A stretch of 64,000 nt of DNA from Saururus chinensis (lineage: Eukaryota > Streptophyta > Magnoliopsida > Piperales > Saururaceae). This document shows positions 1-12,639 of the stretch, one piece after another. Location of the stretch: contig CP141146.1 of assembly GCA_035235625.1 (NCBI GenBank), positions 15,680,501-15,744,500 of the forward strand. The letters run 5' to 3'. Position numbers and translations under genes: made by a program. The number at the start of each line of letters is the position of its first letter. Positions within the stretch are counted from its first letter, which is position 1. A model generated the notes under the pieces. That model was not told the origin of the DNA, ran no database searches, and saw only the letters and a program-made list of their open reading frames with translations.

Positions 1-1
1 C

Positions 2-1874
2 CTGGCGGAGGTCCGGCGGCTCGTCCATCAATACTCCTTACCTGAGCAAGAGCTGAGCATCACCATCACAGGGCACAGCCTTGGGGCAGCGATCGCCGTG
101 ATGAGTGCATACGACATAGCGGCGAAGGGGCTGAACCTGAGGGCTGACGACGGGCGGGAGGTACCGGTGTCGGTCTTGTCGTTCGCGGGGCCGAGGGTGG
201 GGAACGGGCGGTTCAAGGAGGCGGTGGAGGCGGCGGGGGTGAGGGTGCTGAGGGTGGTGAACGTGCACGACTTGGTGCCGAAGGTGCCCGGGCTGCTGGT
301 GAACGAGCGGGTGCCGGCGCTGGTGCGGAGGCTGGTGGAGGAGTGGCTGCCCTGGAGCTACTCGCACGTGGGGGTGGAGCTAGCGCTGGACCACCGCCAC
401 TCCCCATTTCTCCGGGCCACTGGCGACCCTTCTTTCTTCCACAATTTGGAGGCCCATCTGCACTTGCTTGACGGGTGAGCCCATCTTCCTCTTTAATTTA
501 TATATGCAGAAATTTATACCTTAGCTACTTAAATAGTTGGTAACATTTTGTTGGCTCCCCTCTTTGCTTAAGAGTAGTATTTTTGCTGTTTAAAAATAAA
601 AAATAAAAAATGCCACTTGATTACAAAGACATATATGTTTTTATAGAATATAAGTATGCAATATACTCTAAAGTCAAACTTATTGTAGATAACAGAGCAT
701 CACACTATCTTATTAACATAACAACATAACTATGATACTCCCGCTGTCCTAAATAAATTGTCTTATTTAAAAAATACTTATCATATTAATTATCTTATTT
801 TTTATTTTTTATCTTCTCAGTAACTAGAATGCTTCTAATGTGCTTCTTCCTTTAATAGTAGGAGCATGGGAATCTAAGAAATGCGATGAACATTATTGTC
901 TTTTTGTGCTTTGAAAAAGTATTAAGTTAGTTATAATTTTATCCTAGATGCTTCTTAATTAAAATAGGACTCTTAGAGTAATTAATAAACTAGTGACATG
1001 AAGCGAATACTTTTGTACTTAGTAATATAACAATTATAATCCTTTACCGTACATGGTTTAATATGTGACTCCGTTGAGTAAGCGCCCTCTATACACAAAA
1101 TTGTAAGAATGACAATTTTTTTTTAAGATGTAAGACCAACATATTGCTTTCATATTCCATCTACATTATCCCTTATAAGAAATGGAATACCATGTGGTGG
1201 TATTTAGGGTAAGCATTAGCCTCTTACATTAGAAAAGAAAACAGTCTATCACTATTGCTTCAGCCTTTATTTACCAATTTCTCTCTTTAACAAATTAATC
1301 TTTTTTTTTCTTTTCACAATTTCAATCTATGCAAGAGTTCAGCTTCCCAATTTCCCTTATTTGGTGCTGGGTATGCTAGTTTTGCTTTGCTATTCTGCCA
1401 TTCCATTCTAAAAGCAGTTTCTAGTTACATTGTAATTAGAGAACAAAACTTTATCCACAATTATATACTGAGAAACAATAAGGGCATATTTAGGTGAATT
1501 TAACCTCTATGTTCATGATGAGCTTTTATGATTAAATGATGTTGTTCATATTATTAAATATTCAAATTATTGCTATTATTGCACAATCTTATCTTTTGTA
1601 ACTATTATCATAATCACTATAATTAAATGCTAATTATTACAATAATTTTGGTGACAGTTATCATGGAAAAGGGCAGCGGTTCATGCTATCAAGTGGGAGG
1701 GACATTGCATTGGTAAACAAGGCAAGTGACTTCTTGAAGGAGCACCACCTAGTCCCATCCTACTGGAGACAAGATGAGAACAAAGGGATGATAAGGGGCC
1801 ATGATGGACGGTGGGTACAGCCTGACCGTCCTCGACTCGATGACCACCCTCCGGACATCCACCTCCATCTTTAG
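2..1874 (+). CDS. Phospholipase A1 class I (Igamma/DAD1-like), 3' part only
   Basis: Two exons are visible: 2-474 (5' end outside the window) and 1658-1874, joined by a GT-AG intron with the codon split GG|T. This is an alpha/beta-hydrolase lipase that cleaves the sn-1 acyl chain of phospholipids and galactolipids; class I members are usually plastidial and supply fatty acids for oxylipin/jasmonate synthesis. Seen here: TGHSLGAA with the nucleophile Ser codon at 77-79, NVHDLVPKVPG with the expected Asp at 269-271, and HNLEAHLHLLDG with the expected His at 440-442, so the triad region is intact. The C-terminal YWRQDENKGM and DGRWVQPDRP stretch resembles the Igamma subgroup. The first exon is very GC-rich and the second is not. 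The transit peptide and N-terminal half are outside the window, so subgroup and localisation are inferred. A possible polyadenylation signal AATAAA lies near 2007. Confidence 0.9.
736..980. mobile_element. Stowaway-like MITE in the phospholipase intron
   Basis: An AT-rich 245-bp block inside the 1183-bp intron is bounded by TA dinucleotides. Its ends are imperfect inverted repeats: CTCCCGCTGTCCTA on the left, AGGACTCTTAGAG on the right. The CTCCC terminus and TA duplication are the Stowaway (Tc1/mariner-derived) pattern. The right end has decayed, so the boundaries are tentative. The rest of the intron (475-1657) holds only AT-rich sequence. Confidence 0.4.
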
Positions 1875-2439
1875 CATATTGGATTACCTTCTTTTCCATC
1901 ATCATCTTCCTCTTCTTCTTATTCACTTGAGTCCAAATAAGACCTCACTCACCCCATAGGCATGCTCAAATATTTCTAAATACATTTATTGTAGATAGAG
2001 AGTAAAAATAAAATGGAATATAGATGAGGCATTGTCATACTCAGCATGTGAATGCTGCTTTTTGTACATTTGCTTTTGTACACTAGAGAGGGAAGTGATC
2101 TACAAAGTCATGCCAATGTTTGGGAAGCACCATTGTGAGCGAGATGAGCATAGTTCTCTCTATTTTTTTGTCTATATTAGATTGATTTTCTCATCTCCTT
2201 TTTTTCACTTATTCTTCTTACATCTAAACTGAGGAGAAGCTAATAAAACTATTGATGAGAAATTCCAATGCAATTAACCATGACTTCTTGACAATTGCAG
2301 TAGAGTAGTGATAGGGCCCCAACTGAGCTAGACTTTCCCCCATGTCCATGCCATTTTCCCCAGTTTCTAGAGTGATCTTCCAACTTCCCTTGCGCCAAAT
2401 CCCATTTTTATTAGCGGTCAATTCCTAAACCCTTACTGG
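1875..2439. other. Phospholipase 3' UTR and short intergenic DNA
   Basis: The sequence following the phospholipase stop codon is AT-rich with AATAAA-like signals near 2007. I see no further gene. Open frames here are short and show no family resemblance. Confidence 0.5.
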
Positions 2440-3365
2440 AGTTGGCCGCATAAGCTCTTTAGTGTCTGCACTAGCTCTCCTCAGGTGGAAATAAGTCAAC
2501 CTCATCGGGTTAAGTCTGAGAGGATTCTAATAAAACTCCAATGCATCATGATCAAGTGTCACAATTTTTATTTGTAATCTTGGTGCAATAGGATCCAGGT
2601 CGTCCTTGCCAACAAACTAAGCAGCAATGTACTCCTCTGTGCATTATGTACACTACTTGTTCATCCAAAATAGCATCAATATATTCTTTTCATGCAAGTG
2701 GATTGGGTCAGATAGGAGAAATACAAGTCTCAAGGGACAACTCATTACATGGTCATCAAGCATAAGGGAAGGACCATTATAAGCATCCTAGTCCTAAATA
2801 TGACAAGTAGTAGGAATGTAATCATTAGAAGGAATATCAATAACTTAGGCATTAGAACCAATCCATTTTACCATTTTGAATGGTCCATCAATATATCATT
2901 GCAACTTCCTTGGGCTCTAAAAGGAAACTATTATGGCCGAATCCGGATCATAACATAATCACTCACATTAAACTCTTTATAGTGCCTACATGAGTCAATA
3001 TAAATTTTATATTGTTCATCACCCAGCTCAATTTTTTTACAAGTATCTTGATCCAAATCCTGAATATGTCATACAATTACTTCAACAGACGCAAAAAAAC
3101 AAACATGTAGCGACATGGGAATGAGATCGACATGCTTCCTACATTTGTAACCATAAACAACTTTAAATGGACTCATTCCTATTGATATATTCATTGAACT
3201 ATTATTGTATACAATCTAAGTGGCTAGAATAATAGAATAATCAAACACCTCAAAAGGTTTCCAAGGCTTCTATTCACAACTTCTATTTGACCATCAATTT
3301 GAAAGAGATATGTCATAGAAAATTTCATCTTTGTTCTTACCTATGCCAAAAGGTTTTCCAAAAAT
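2440..3365 (-). mobile_element. Ty3/Gypsy chromovirus remnant: integrase C-terminus and chromodomain
   Basis: Reading the minus strand from 3365 downward gives, across several frames and stops, a degraded retrotransposon integrase. QIDGQIEVVNRSLGNLLRCL (about 3245-3304) matches the conserved QTDGQTEVVNRSLGNLLR block. Further on are SSMNISIGMSPFKVVYGYK, then DLIPMSLHV, then EFNVSDYVMIRIRP at about 2945-2985. Around 2580-2640 another frame reads CWQGRPGSYC, like the KWKGRPxSDC core of a chromodomain. That order (integrase, then chromodomain) is the chromovirus layout. Frameshifts and stops show it is dead. I found no LTRs that can be assigned to it. Confidence 0.78.
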
Positions 3366-4314
3366 TACTCTAGCAATAATAAGGTAGCAGATTAGAAGCT
3401 TTTAGTGAGAACTCTAGAGTTGCCTTCAACAACAAGAGATCTCTAGTGAGTTAATAGCATGTGGTAGAGATAGAACAAGGGCAAGAAAGGAATAGATGGA
3501 AAGAGGAAAGAGAAAACTAATTTCTCTGGAGTCAACACGAGAGACACTCCCAGTATCAGCACCAATAGATGTTGGAATCAACACTGACAAGGAGATTTTT
3601 TACTAGAAAATTTGCAGAGTAATTTTCTAAAGAAAAAGTTCTATTATTCATAAAGTATTGGCCTTTTAGATTTAAATAATGCACAACTAGGAAATTACAA
3701 ATCAACTTTTAAATCCTAATTAAAATAACTTATTTTGACAAAGTTTCAATTTAAATAGAAGTTTAATCAAAATAGAATGTATAAAAAGTGGGAACTCTCT
3801 AAATAGTCATTGGACGATAGCCATCTCCCTGTGGGTATAGACCCATATGCGCTTAGTGTTTACACCATATTTGCGCTTCACTTTCTTCTTCAACGTGGTG
3901 GTTCCTTAATAAAAGTGCCAAGTGGAGATGGAACAATAAGAAGATAGTGTGGTTCAATGTATAAAGAAATAATAAGAAGAAGATAGTGGATTACCAAATA
4001 TTTTACATACAATGATAAATGATACTACTAGTAATTAAGATGTTTATTCAATTGCAAGTTGCCAAGTGGAGAGTAAGTGAAGGTGCAGGCTAAGGTAGAG
4101 CAACATTGAGTTGGATGGTAAGAAAATAGTTTTATATTGATTAATAACATGTTGCATAATCTTACCAAAAATGATAATGTTGCTCTTTTTCAAAAAGTGT
4201 CGACATAAGGTCACTTAACCCTTAGCTACAAAAAATTTACATTGAACATAGTACTACAAATTTCACGCTCTCACTATTGTCCACAATCTTGAAAAATTGT
4301 GAGGAGAGGAAAGT
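3366..4314. other. AT-rich intergenic DNA, no gene seen
   Basis: No coding signal or recognised repeat was found. It may include degraded internal sequence of the adjoining retroelements, but nothing here supports a specific call. Confidence 0.5.
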
Positions 4315-5553
4315 TGTGACACTCAAGAAATTTCAAAAAAACTTTAATCAATTTTTTTTTCAAAAATATGTGATTTGTCGACAAACTTATTGACATGTCA
4401 ACCAATCAAACAATGTTGTGTTGACATGCCCATGACTGACTTGGAAAGATACCTTACTTCATTCTAAAGTTTCCTCCTATATATGTAAATGTTCCTTCTC
4501 ATTCCAAATTAGCTCCTTGAGCTCTAGAAGGATAATTCAAACTTCTAAGAGGTGATTTGGGTAGAGTTTGTCACCAAATTGTAGAAAGTAAGGAAGTAAA
4601 AGATTTAGGAGGTGGATTGCAAGTTATAATACTAGAGGAATTCAAGGTAAGATTGTTGCCTATCAATAAAGTTTGAACCCTAATGCTTGTAGCTATAAGT
4701 AAAAGATGTAGGATGATAAACTCAAAAGAATTTTTGCACACTAATTGGATAAATGTGTATATTTTCATAATTATAGATGGATGAACTAATTTTAATGGGA
4801 TAACTGATTGTTGAGAGCACCAAAATACTTTGAGGCCTTATAAAAGTAAAGAAAGGAAGCTAAGTCATTGGAGAGGAGAACACATTGAAAGAACCAACTG
4901 TGGAATCCATTACCATATCCTTCGACTTATCGAACAAGGTGTAGATATTGATTGGAATAAAATATAAAAAAATTAATAAAGAAAATTCAAGAAAACCCTT
5001 AAAGATGCCTAAAAGAAAAAGAGAGTAACCTAATGAGGGAAAAACCAAACCAAAATGGAGGTTGGATGCACATTCGATAAGTAGCTTTGTCCCAATTTAT
5101 AGGACCCAAGAGTGAAGGACGTCCTATAAATTGGGGAGTTGATAGAGGACTATGAATTTAATTAAGAGGTTGATTTGTGTAGCCATTATAAATAAAAGTG
5201 CAAAATATACTTCTAAAAAGCCATAAAATGCTAAATGAGGAAAAACTCAAGTGAATTGTAGGTAATTAAATAAAGAATAATTAAACTACCCTAGAGAGAG
5301 ATGGGAGAGATGCAGTCTATGATAAGTGGGATCAAAACTCAAAAGTGGGTTTTGATTGTCAAAGCCAGTTGGGTAGAATTGTAGAAATTTGGTAATGAGG
5401 ACTAGAGTTGTTTCTACCGAATTTGAGGACCATTGACGTGATGATGTGATGAAGTATTAACCAAGAAGGGTCATTATATATGTAAAGATTATATGTTTAT
5501 TTTCAAAGTATTATTGAGAACTGATCTTTAAAGAATTAAGTAGTCATGCTTTA
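4315..5553 (+). mobile_element. Probable Gypsy-type LTR
   Basis: The block opens with TGTGACACTCAAGAAATTTC, a common start of plant Gypsy LTRs (TGTGACACCC...). It contains a TATA-like CCTATATATG at about 4481, followed by a leader-like segment. It ends just before TTAGTATCAACTC (about 5551), which looks like a decayed methionine-tRNA primer-binding site (TGGTATCAGAGC). No second LTR or target duplication was identified, so this is an inference from the ends and internal order. Confidence 0.4.
5091..5135. repeat. Perfect 15-bp stem hairpin
   Basis: The arm CCCAATTTATAGGAC at 5091-5105 is followed by a 15-nt spacer and its exact reverse complement at 5121-5135. It lies inside the probable LTR, where such hairpins can be regulatory or simply structural. 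Function is unknown. Confidence 0.85.
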
Positions 5554-6560
5554 GTATCAACTCAACCAAAGGGCCCAGAGGGGTTGAGATCACTATTAGC
5601 TTCCCATAAAGCCACCAACCATCAAAAGCACTACCACCCCCCAAAAATAGCATGATCATTTTGTTGCAATATTGTGCTACTTTTTTATCTTGATGGAGTT
5701 AAGCCATATCTTGGCAATTGCATTGTCGACAGTGATCGACCACCACCAAACTTGAATCACTCCCACATTTTTGTGATCATATGGAATCACAAATCATGTT
5801 ATTTCTAAAGTAGTATGTTTATAGGAACTTGTCTTCATGGCTAACCACAATCAAGATAGGATAGACCAATCATGACCAACCAAGGCCATCCATGTCCTTA
5901 TTAGGCTTAGCTTTGGTCAAGCATGGCCTGGCTAGGGATGGCAGTTGTCCATGGATGACCTCAAGTTTATCTGGCCACCTCCAATCACAAAGAAGAGGAG
6001 AGAACGATGGTCAGGAGGCATTGCAGGACTGGATCAGTTAGAGGAGATGACATTTTAACCCACAACTATAAATTAATCAAAGTTCACATCCACCCTTTTA
6101 CTTAAAAACAAACCAAGGTAAATAAAAGAAAATTGAAACTATTACTACAAAGCATACTATTAGTAATCATCTTTATTCAACTTATAATTTTTAGGTATAG
6201 TGAGATCCAATGTCTTCGAGTCTAAGAGAATGATCCAATTATCAAAATAGAGATAATGTCAAATAAAACCATGAAGTCTCAAAGGATTCCCTCAAAGGTT
6301 TTCCAAAACAAAAAAAGGAGTGAGCATAGCCCAATAAGGTTTGAATATCAATAAAACTTGCAATACCACCATAAAGAAAATTTCCATAGAGATGAAACTT
6401 CTAAAATACTACAATAAACCATAAATAAATTTAAAGATATATAAAAATCCATATACTATGTCATTATAAATAACTTAATTAATACATCAAAGAAATATCT
6501 CAAGAAAGTAAATCTATAGGTACCTGAAGATATCGTTATTTGTTGAATGGTATTCCTAGA
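5554..6560. other. Intergenic DNA, no gene seen
   Basis: There is no convincing coding frame. The segment follows the probable LTR and could be degraded internal retroelement sequence, but no protein motif was recognised. Confidence 0.45.
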
Positions 6561-6756
6561 ACGGTAACAACAAAAGTCCCTAGTCAAGGCAATGCACACA
6601 GACTGATATAGGTGCGTATCTATTGATACATACATGCAATGGTCGATACCAGTATGGTTTGTACTTTGGTACGGGGAGTACAAGAGAGTTTGGCACACAA
6701 GGAGTTTTTCTAGTATAGAATCGATACGGATCGATCCTCCCAAAACCCGACATCCT

Positions 6757-6930
6757 GACTCTTGACCTCATCTTCCTCAGGAGATTTCAACCAGAAGGCA
6801 GAGCGAGAGGAGTAGAGGGCGATCACCATGAAAACCCAATGTCTCGACTTCTCACCTCATCTTTCTCCTAAGATTTTAACCAGAAGGCAAGGCGAGAGGG
6901 GCTATGGGTGATCATCGGCTAAGTACGAAC
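6757..6930. repeat. Tandem duplication, period 89 bp
   Basis: GACTCTTGACCTCATCTTCC at 6757 recurs as GACTTCTCACCTCATCTTTC at 6846. The similarity continues through AACCAGAAGGCA and GCGAGAGG to GATCA. The two copies are clearly diverged. They lie in the 5' region of the hAT element. Confidence 0.65.
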
Positions 6931-7379
6931 TCCGGGGATCGGCATTATTGTGTCTACTCTGGGCAATCACTGTGGAAACCTGACCGCCATGGATGATTAG
7001 ATGATAGAAGAAGCAGAGGATGATGGGAATGAGTTATCAACGAGTTTTTTTATTGAAATCACCAGCTATCCATGTGCGAAAGTTAGGGGAAGAGGGTGAT
7101 CAGCGAGATAGTTAAGGGTGATCGGGATTTCTGCTTCTCTTCTGTTCAATCGTGGCAGCGGATTTGGTACAACCTGCGAACCCACTTCTACTTCTCTTCT
7201 CCTCAATCATAGTGGCAGATTTGGTTCTTCTCCGATTTGTCTTCCTACCTTCTCCAATCTATTTTCCCTAGACGATGAATACAAATTCAAAGCTTTATTT
7301 TCTTTTGCCTTTTCTACCGTCTGCATGTCTCTGTCGTTGGCATGTCCGGACGCTCTCCAACTCCAAGTTCCCTTTTAAA

Positions 7380-8640
7380 GTCTTGATCGGCTTATGGTTA
7401 TATGGTTGTGTGCAAAGATGATCTATTCTAGAAGCTTGTTCAAACATCAGACACATGCAATAGGTGTTTGGATAGGATATTGACCAATTTTGAAGGTGAT
7501 TGGTAGTCTAATGAGAGGGAGGCCATACATAGACAAGTTGTTGTGTGCTGTTATAAAATGAGAAGTTGTCGACTGGTCATGGCTGAGGTAAGATTCCCAT
7601 GCCTTGTAGTTTGAATATTTATCTTCTGCTGCATTAGAATTGGAGGGAATCTGTGAGCCTATCACAAGAAGAATAGAATAGAAAAATTATGAGAGTAGTT
7701 GTAATTATAGCTTCACTTATTGTTAGACACCCTAAGGCATTTTTAACTACTACTAAGATTACATTTAACATTGTAAAATTAATATTAAAAATTGAACAAG
7801 ACATCATGATTTGAGAATGCAACCTTTGTTAAAAAGGGATATTAATTGAAGATTCTTCTATTCATAGCATAGCCTCAAGCTCCATCTTTATTTGCTTTTT
7901 TGATAGTCCTTGTCACACACTTTCTCATAAGAAATCACTATTGTCTCAATTTTCAGATCCTAACATGAAATGAATAGGAGTCATTCTCAAAACATAGAAC
8001 ATCTTTTCTAAGAGCTCCCTTAGAGCAGCAACCGGGGAAAAACAACATTTCAATTTGATCGCACTGCAAGTTGAAGAAAGAAGGGTTGAGTTTTAAATTT
8101 TTTTATGTTCAAATGTCATGATGCTACCTTTTCCTTGTTAGTATCGTTGAATGAATTGTTTACTTGTGAAACATAACTCTTGTTTACTGATTTTGGATTG
8201 TTCATAGTAATAATATGCCTTGTTTAATTGTTAATTGTGAGTTGAACCCATAATTTACAATACTTAATCTTTATGCAGGTGTATATGTTGTTTTTAACAT
8301 TGTTTGTTTGGATTTGTTTATCTTTGAATGAATTGTATAGATTGCCTTTGAATGAATTGTTTTTTAACGTTGTTTGCTTGGATCTTTTTTTCTTTAGTTG
8401 AAATGTTTATAAATCCTGCTCATTGTGGAAATATATCTCTTTAAGTTTTTTATGCACCTTAAGTATGACAACAATACAAAAATATTGTATGTCCCTTCTA
8501 TCATGTAAGTCTATGTGTTTGATTGAGTATTAATTGGTTTTTCGACATGAAGGGCTACTAGTAAATGACTAAAAGAAAAGTGATATATATAATGTTTGCA
8601 TAATCAACTATATAATGTTCAAAATTAATTTATTTTTTTA
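7380..8640. other. AT-rich DNA between the hAT 5' region and its coding part
   Basis: No gene was identified. Repeated short phrases such as TTTGAATGAATTG occur near 8150-8360. It probably corresponds to an intron or leader of the hAT element that encodes the transposase immediately downstream. Confidence 0.4.
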
Positions 8641-10212
8641 TATTTTTTGGAGCATTCATCTTTTCGAAAGATCTTGATATCCAAGCAGTCAATGACGTTA
8701 TCGTTGAACCTAAATTGTTCATACATACTCCAATTTTATAGGGAATTTGGCAGGTACATAGGGTTTTCAAGATGGCACCAAAGGAGAAAGAGCTTAACAT
8801 TGGGTGGAATCATGGTACAAGGGTTGGTGGAAGTAGGCATAAGACGCAATGTAATTGGCATCAGAGTATCATGGCCAAGGGAGGTGTCATACAATCAAAG
8901 CTTCATTTGGCAGGTTTAGGTGGTAATGCCCAAGCATGTCCAACATGCCCAAATGAAGTGAAAATGAAAATAAGAGAGCATTTGTGAGGAAGTAAGAATA
9001 ATCAAAGTGTGAACATAGTTGATGTTGATGATGACAATATGAATGATGATGATGAATTGCCAATCAGAGAAAGAAAGGAACTTAAAGGAGCAATGCATGA
9101 GAGTCAAGAATTTGCACATCAAGAAGAAGAGGATATGTTAAGGGGTGCTAGTGGATCTAGAGGTTTGCGTAGAACTCAAAGTGTGAGAGAGGTTTTTGAC
9201 AAAGGACATGTTGGCTCAAGAGGAGAGTAAAATGGAAAAACAATCGCCATTAGCTGATCTATACTTATTTAGGTCTAAAAATGCCAAACAATGTAGGGAA
9301 GGGAAGGGAAAATTTGGCATAGCTATTTCAAAATTTCTTTTTTACAATCATATTCCAACTCATGTATGCAATTCTCCCTATTACAAGACTATGGTTAGTG
9401 AGATTCAAGATGTCGGTGTAGGTGTGAAAATGCCCAATGCCAAAGAAGCATATAGAATCTATTTAGAGGAGGAGATGCAAGAATTGAAACAACATATCAA
9501 TAGTATGAAGAAAACTTGAAAAGTATATGGAGTCACTATTATGTGTGACAGTTGGACTGGAACAACAAAATTAAGTATCATCAATTTCTTAGTATCATTA
9601 ACAGGTAGAACTGCTTTCTTGAAGTCAGTTGATGCTTCAAATAAGGTAAAAGACTCTAAGTACTTGTCCAAGTTAATGGATGAGGTAGTTGAAGAGATTG
9701 ATGAGAAAAATGTTATACAAATTGTTATGGGCAATGGATCTAACTACTAGAAGGCAGGTAAAAATCTTAAAGCAAAAAGAAAACATTTATATTGGACTCC
9801 TTGTGTTGCACATTTTATAGATTTGATGCTAAAAGATATTGGAGCTAAGGATAAAATGAAAAATACAATGAGAAAGGCAAAAACAGTTACTAACTTCATA
9901 TACAACTACTTAGGGGTAATAGCATTGATTAAAGAGTTCACATTTGTAGAGTTAGTACGACTAGGTATTATGCGATTTGCTACTAACTTTGTAGCTCTTT
10001 CTAGCATTTTAAAACAGAAACAAGGTTTGAAAGCCATGTTTGCATCAGAAAAATAGTTTAATCGCAAGTTGAATAGGACAAAACAAGCAAAAGAGGTTGA
10101 AGATGTGGTGTTGAGTAATAGTTTTTGGGATGTTGTCAAAGGGATGATTGTCATCTTAGAGTCTATTATAAAAGTATTAAGAATAGTTTATGGTGACAAA
10201 AGACCTACAATG

Positions 10213-10402
<190 letters not shown>

Positions 10403-12394
10403 GGCTATAGAAAAAACTACAAGAGATCATAAGAAATAATATGATATCATTGAAGATAGAAAGAACAAACAACTTATGCATGATTTACATGGAGCTGGTA
10501 TATATTGCCCTTTTTAATTAATAAATATTCACACTTAACTTTATCTTTTTTAACCCTGTTTCAGCTTTCTATCTTAACCTTAAATATCAATATAGTAAAG
10601 ATATTGCGATTGATGATAGATTATTGCGATGTTTACAAAGAGATCTAGTTGTCAAAGCTTTTTGACAGGTACATTATGATCACTTATGATGTTTTAATAT
10701 TTATTAAACATTAAATAGTTTCTCATAATAGTGTGTAAATTTCATTTTGTAGGGAAGGATATTTAGACAAAGAGAAGGCAATTTTGGTTTTGCTATGGCC
10801 ATGAAATCTTGGGAAACTACAAAACCAGGTAAGTTATACATTGTTTGTGGTTATTAAATTATGTCATTTCTATCTCTAAAATAAGAATTTAATTGACTTC
10901 TAAATTTTAATCTTATAATTTTAGCTGAGTAGTGGCTTGGTTATGGGATAGATGCCCCTGGTTTAGGGATGATTGTAGATAGGATCCTTCACAGACAACT
11001 TTATCAGTTGGATGTGAAAGAAATTGGAGTACTTTTGCCTTCATCCATACAAAACAAAGGAATCGACTATCATACAAAATTGGAACAATTAGTATATGTT
11101 CATTACAACATGCACCTTAGAGTAAAAAATCAAGAGAGAAGAGGTTTATTATATTCCAATTGATTTGAGTCATATATTTGAAGAATATGACCCATTAAAT
11201 TCATGGTTAGCCGAAATTGGGGAAACTATTTTGGATGAGGCAAGGGAGACACCATGGGCACCTAGTCAATTTATAGGTGCACAAATGGGTGTTGATGTTC
11301 ATGAATGGGTGAAGAATTATTCCAATACACTAACAAGGACAATGGAAGATGAAGATGATAATTTTTATGACATGATGAAGAACCCTACAAGGAGAACAAC
11401 AATAAAATCAAATTTGAATTCTTCTAGTACTAATGATGGTGGTGGTCAAGTGGGTGGTGGTGGTCAAGGGGGTGAGGATGGTGGGAGTGAAGGGGATGGT
11501 GGTGGATCATCAAGTTGTACAATTTTTATTGAAGAACAATATTTTGATCATGCCACCCAATATCAAGACCATGGTAGTAGGGGTCATCAGAATTTGAACA
11601 CTTATAGAGGTAGACATGGCAGTTAATTACAAAGGCATCAATGAGCGATATGACCAAATTGCTTCAACTCAACATGATACTAGTTGCAGCCAACCTTCAC
11701 CTTGGGATAACATTGCACAAGGGATTCAAAATATAAGTGTTGGGGTGAACCAACTTGCATATGGATACGGACATAATGCATATAATGCACAATCTTATTC
11801 ATCCAATAGTTATAGTTGTGGATCTCAATATGATTCTCAATCTCAAACTTTAAACTACCCAATATTGGTTCACAGTTATTCGAAAGTGTACTTTGGATGG
11901 AATCCTTAATTATCAGTTTTATAATGATCAATATATTCAACATTATTATAATTATATGAGTTTGGCTCAATATTGCAACCATGTGAATCAATTAAATCAT
12001 CAAGACTCAGCAGATAATGCCAATAATGGTTATGAGCATTCTCGTAACTCTTTTTTGGATTTGAGAGGTATACTAATTTTCAAAGAGGTATACTAATTTT
12101 CAAAAGGCTTTAAGAATTTTATATAACCATAGTTCTACATATTTTTCTTACCAAGTATATTTACTTTTGTAGGTTTGGATGAAAACACTATGGTCTATAG
12201 ATTTTACCTTTTAAGTGTTTTAATATTTGTAGTTGTTGTGTTAACATTATAGTATTTTTAATTGATAAGATATTGATAATATAATATTCTATTATGTTCT
12301 ATTGTTATGCATATTGTACTTTGAATTAATTTATATTTTTTATGTTGTTATTACTCATTGATTGGAGCTCTATATTCAATCATATATTTTTGTG

Positions 12395-12570
12395 TCTTAT
12401 TATACTCTAAAAGAAGTATTATAATAATATATTATTAGTTACAACATTTTTTCATGTGTGTCAAAGGGTTTGCACCCATTTTAAGCGTACTAAGCGTATC
12501 ATCGGCGCGTACTCGTATCCATAATCATCAATTTTGTTATCCAAATCGATACTGCCTTCCATGCCCAAAT
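12395..12570 (+). repeat. hAT-associated end repeat, copy A
   Basis: CTTATTATACTCTAAAAGAA at about 12397, then ATTATTAGTTACAACATTTT, CATGTGTGTCAA, CGTACTCGTATCCAT and CGATACTGCCTTCCATG match a second block at 56799-56945 in the same order and orientation with only scattered differences. It lies directly 3' of the transposase, so it is probably the element's terminal region. Confidence 0.75.
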
Positions 12571-12639
12571 CATAACTCTAGTGTCTCAATAGTATTCATA
12601 AGCGCTCACCCTGGGAAGAATTTTTGCCTCCATTTGAAG

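Noticed and set aside
38..407. Two minus-strand open frames of 64 and 109 codons opposite the phospholipase exon
   Set aside because: They are antisense shadows of a very GC-rich exon and consist of Pro/Ala/Arg/His repeats. The + strand frame carries the conserved lipase motifs.
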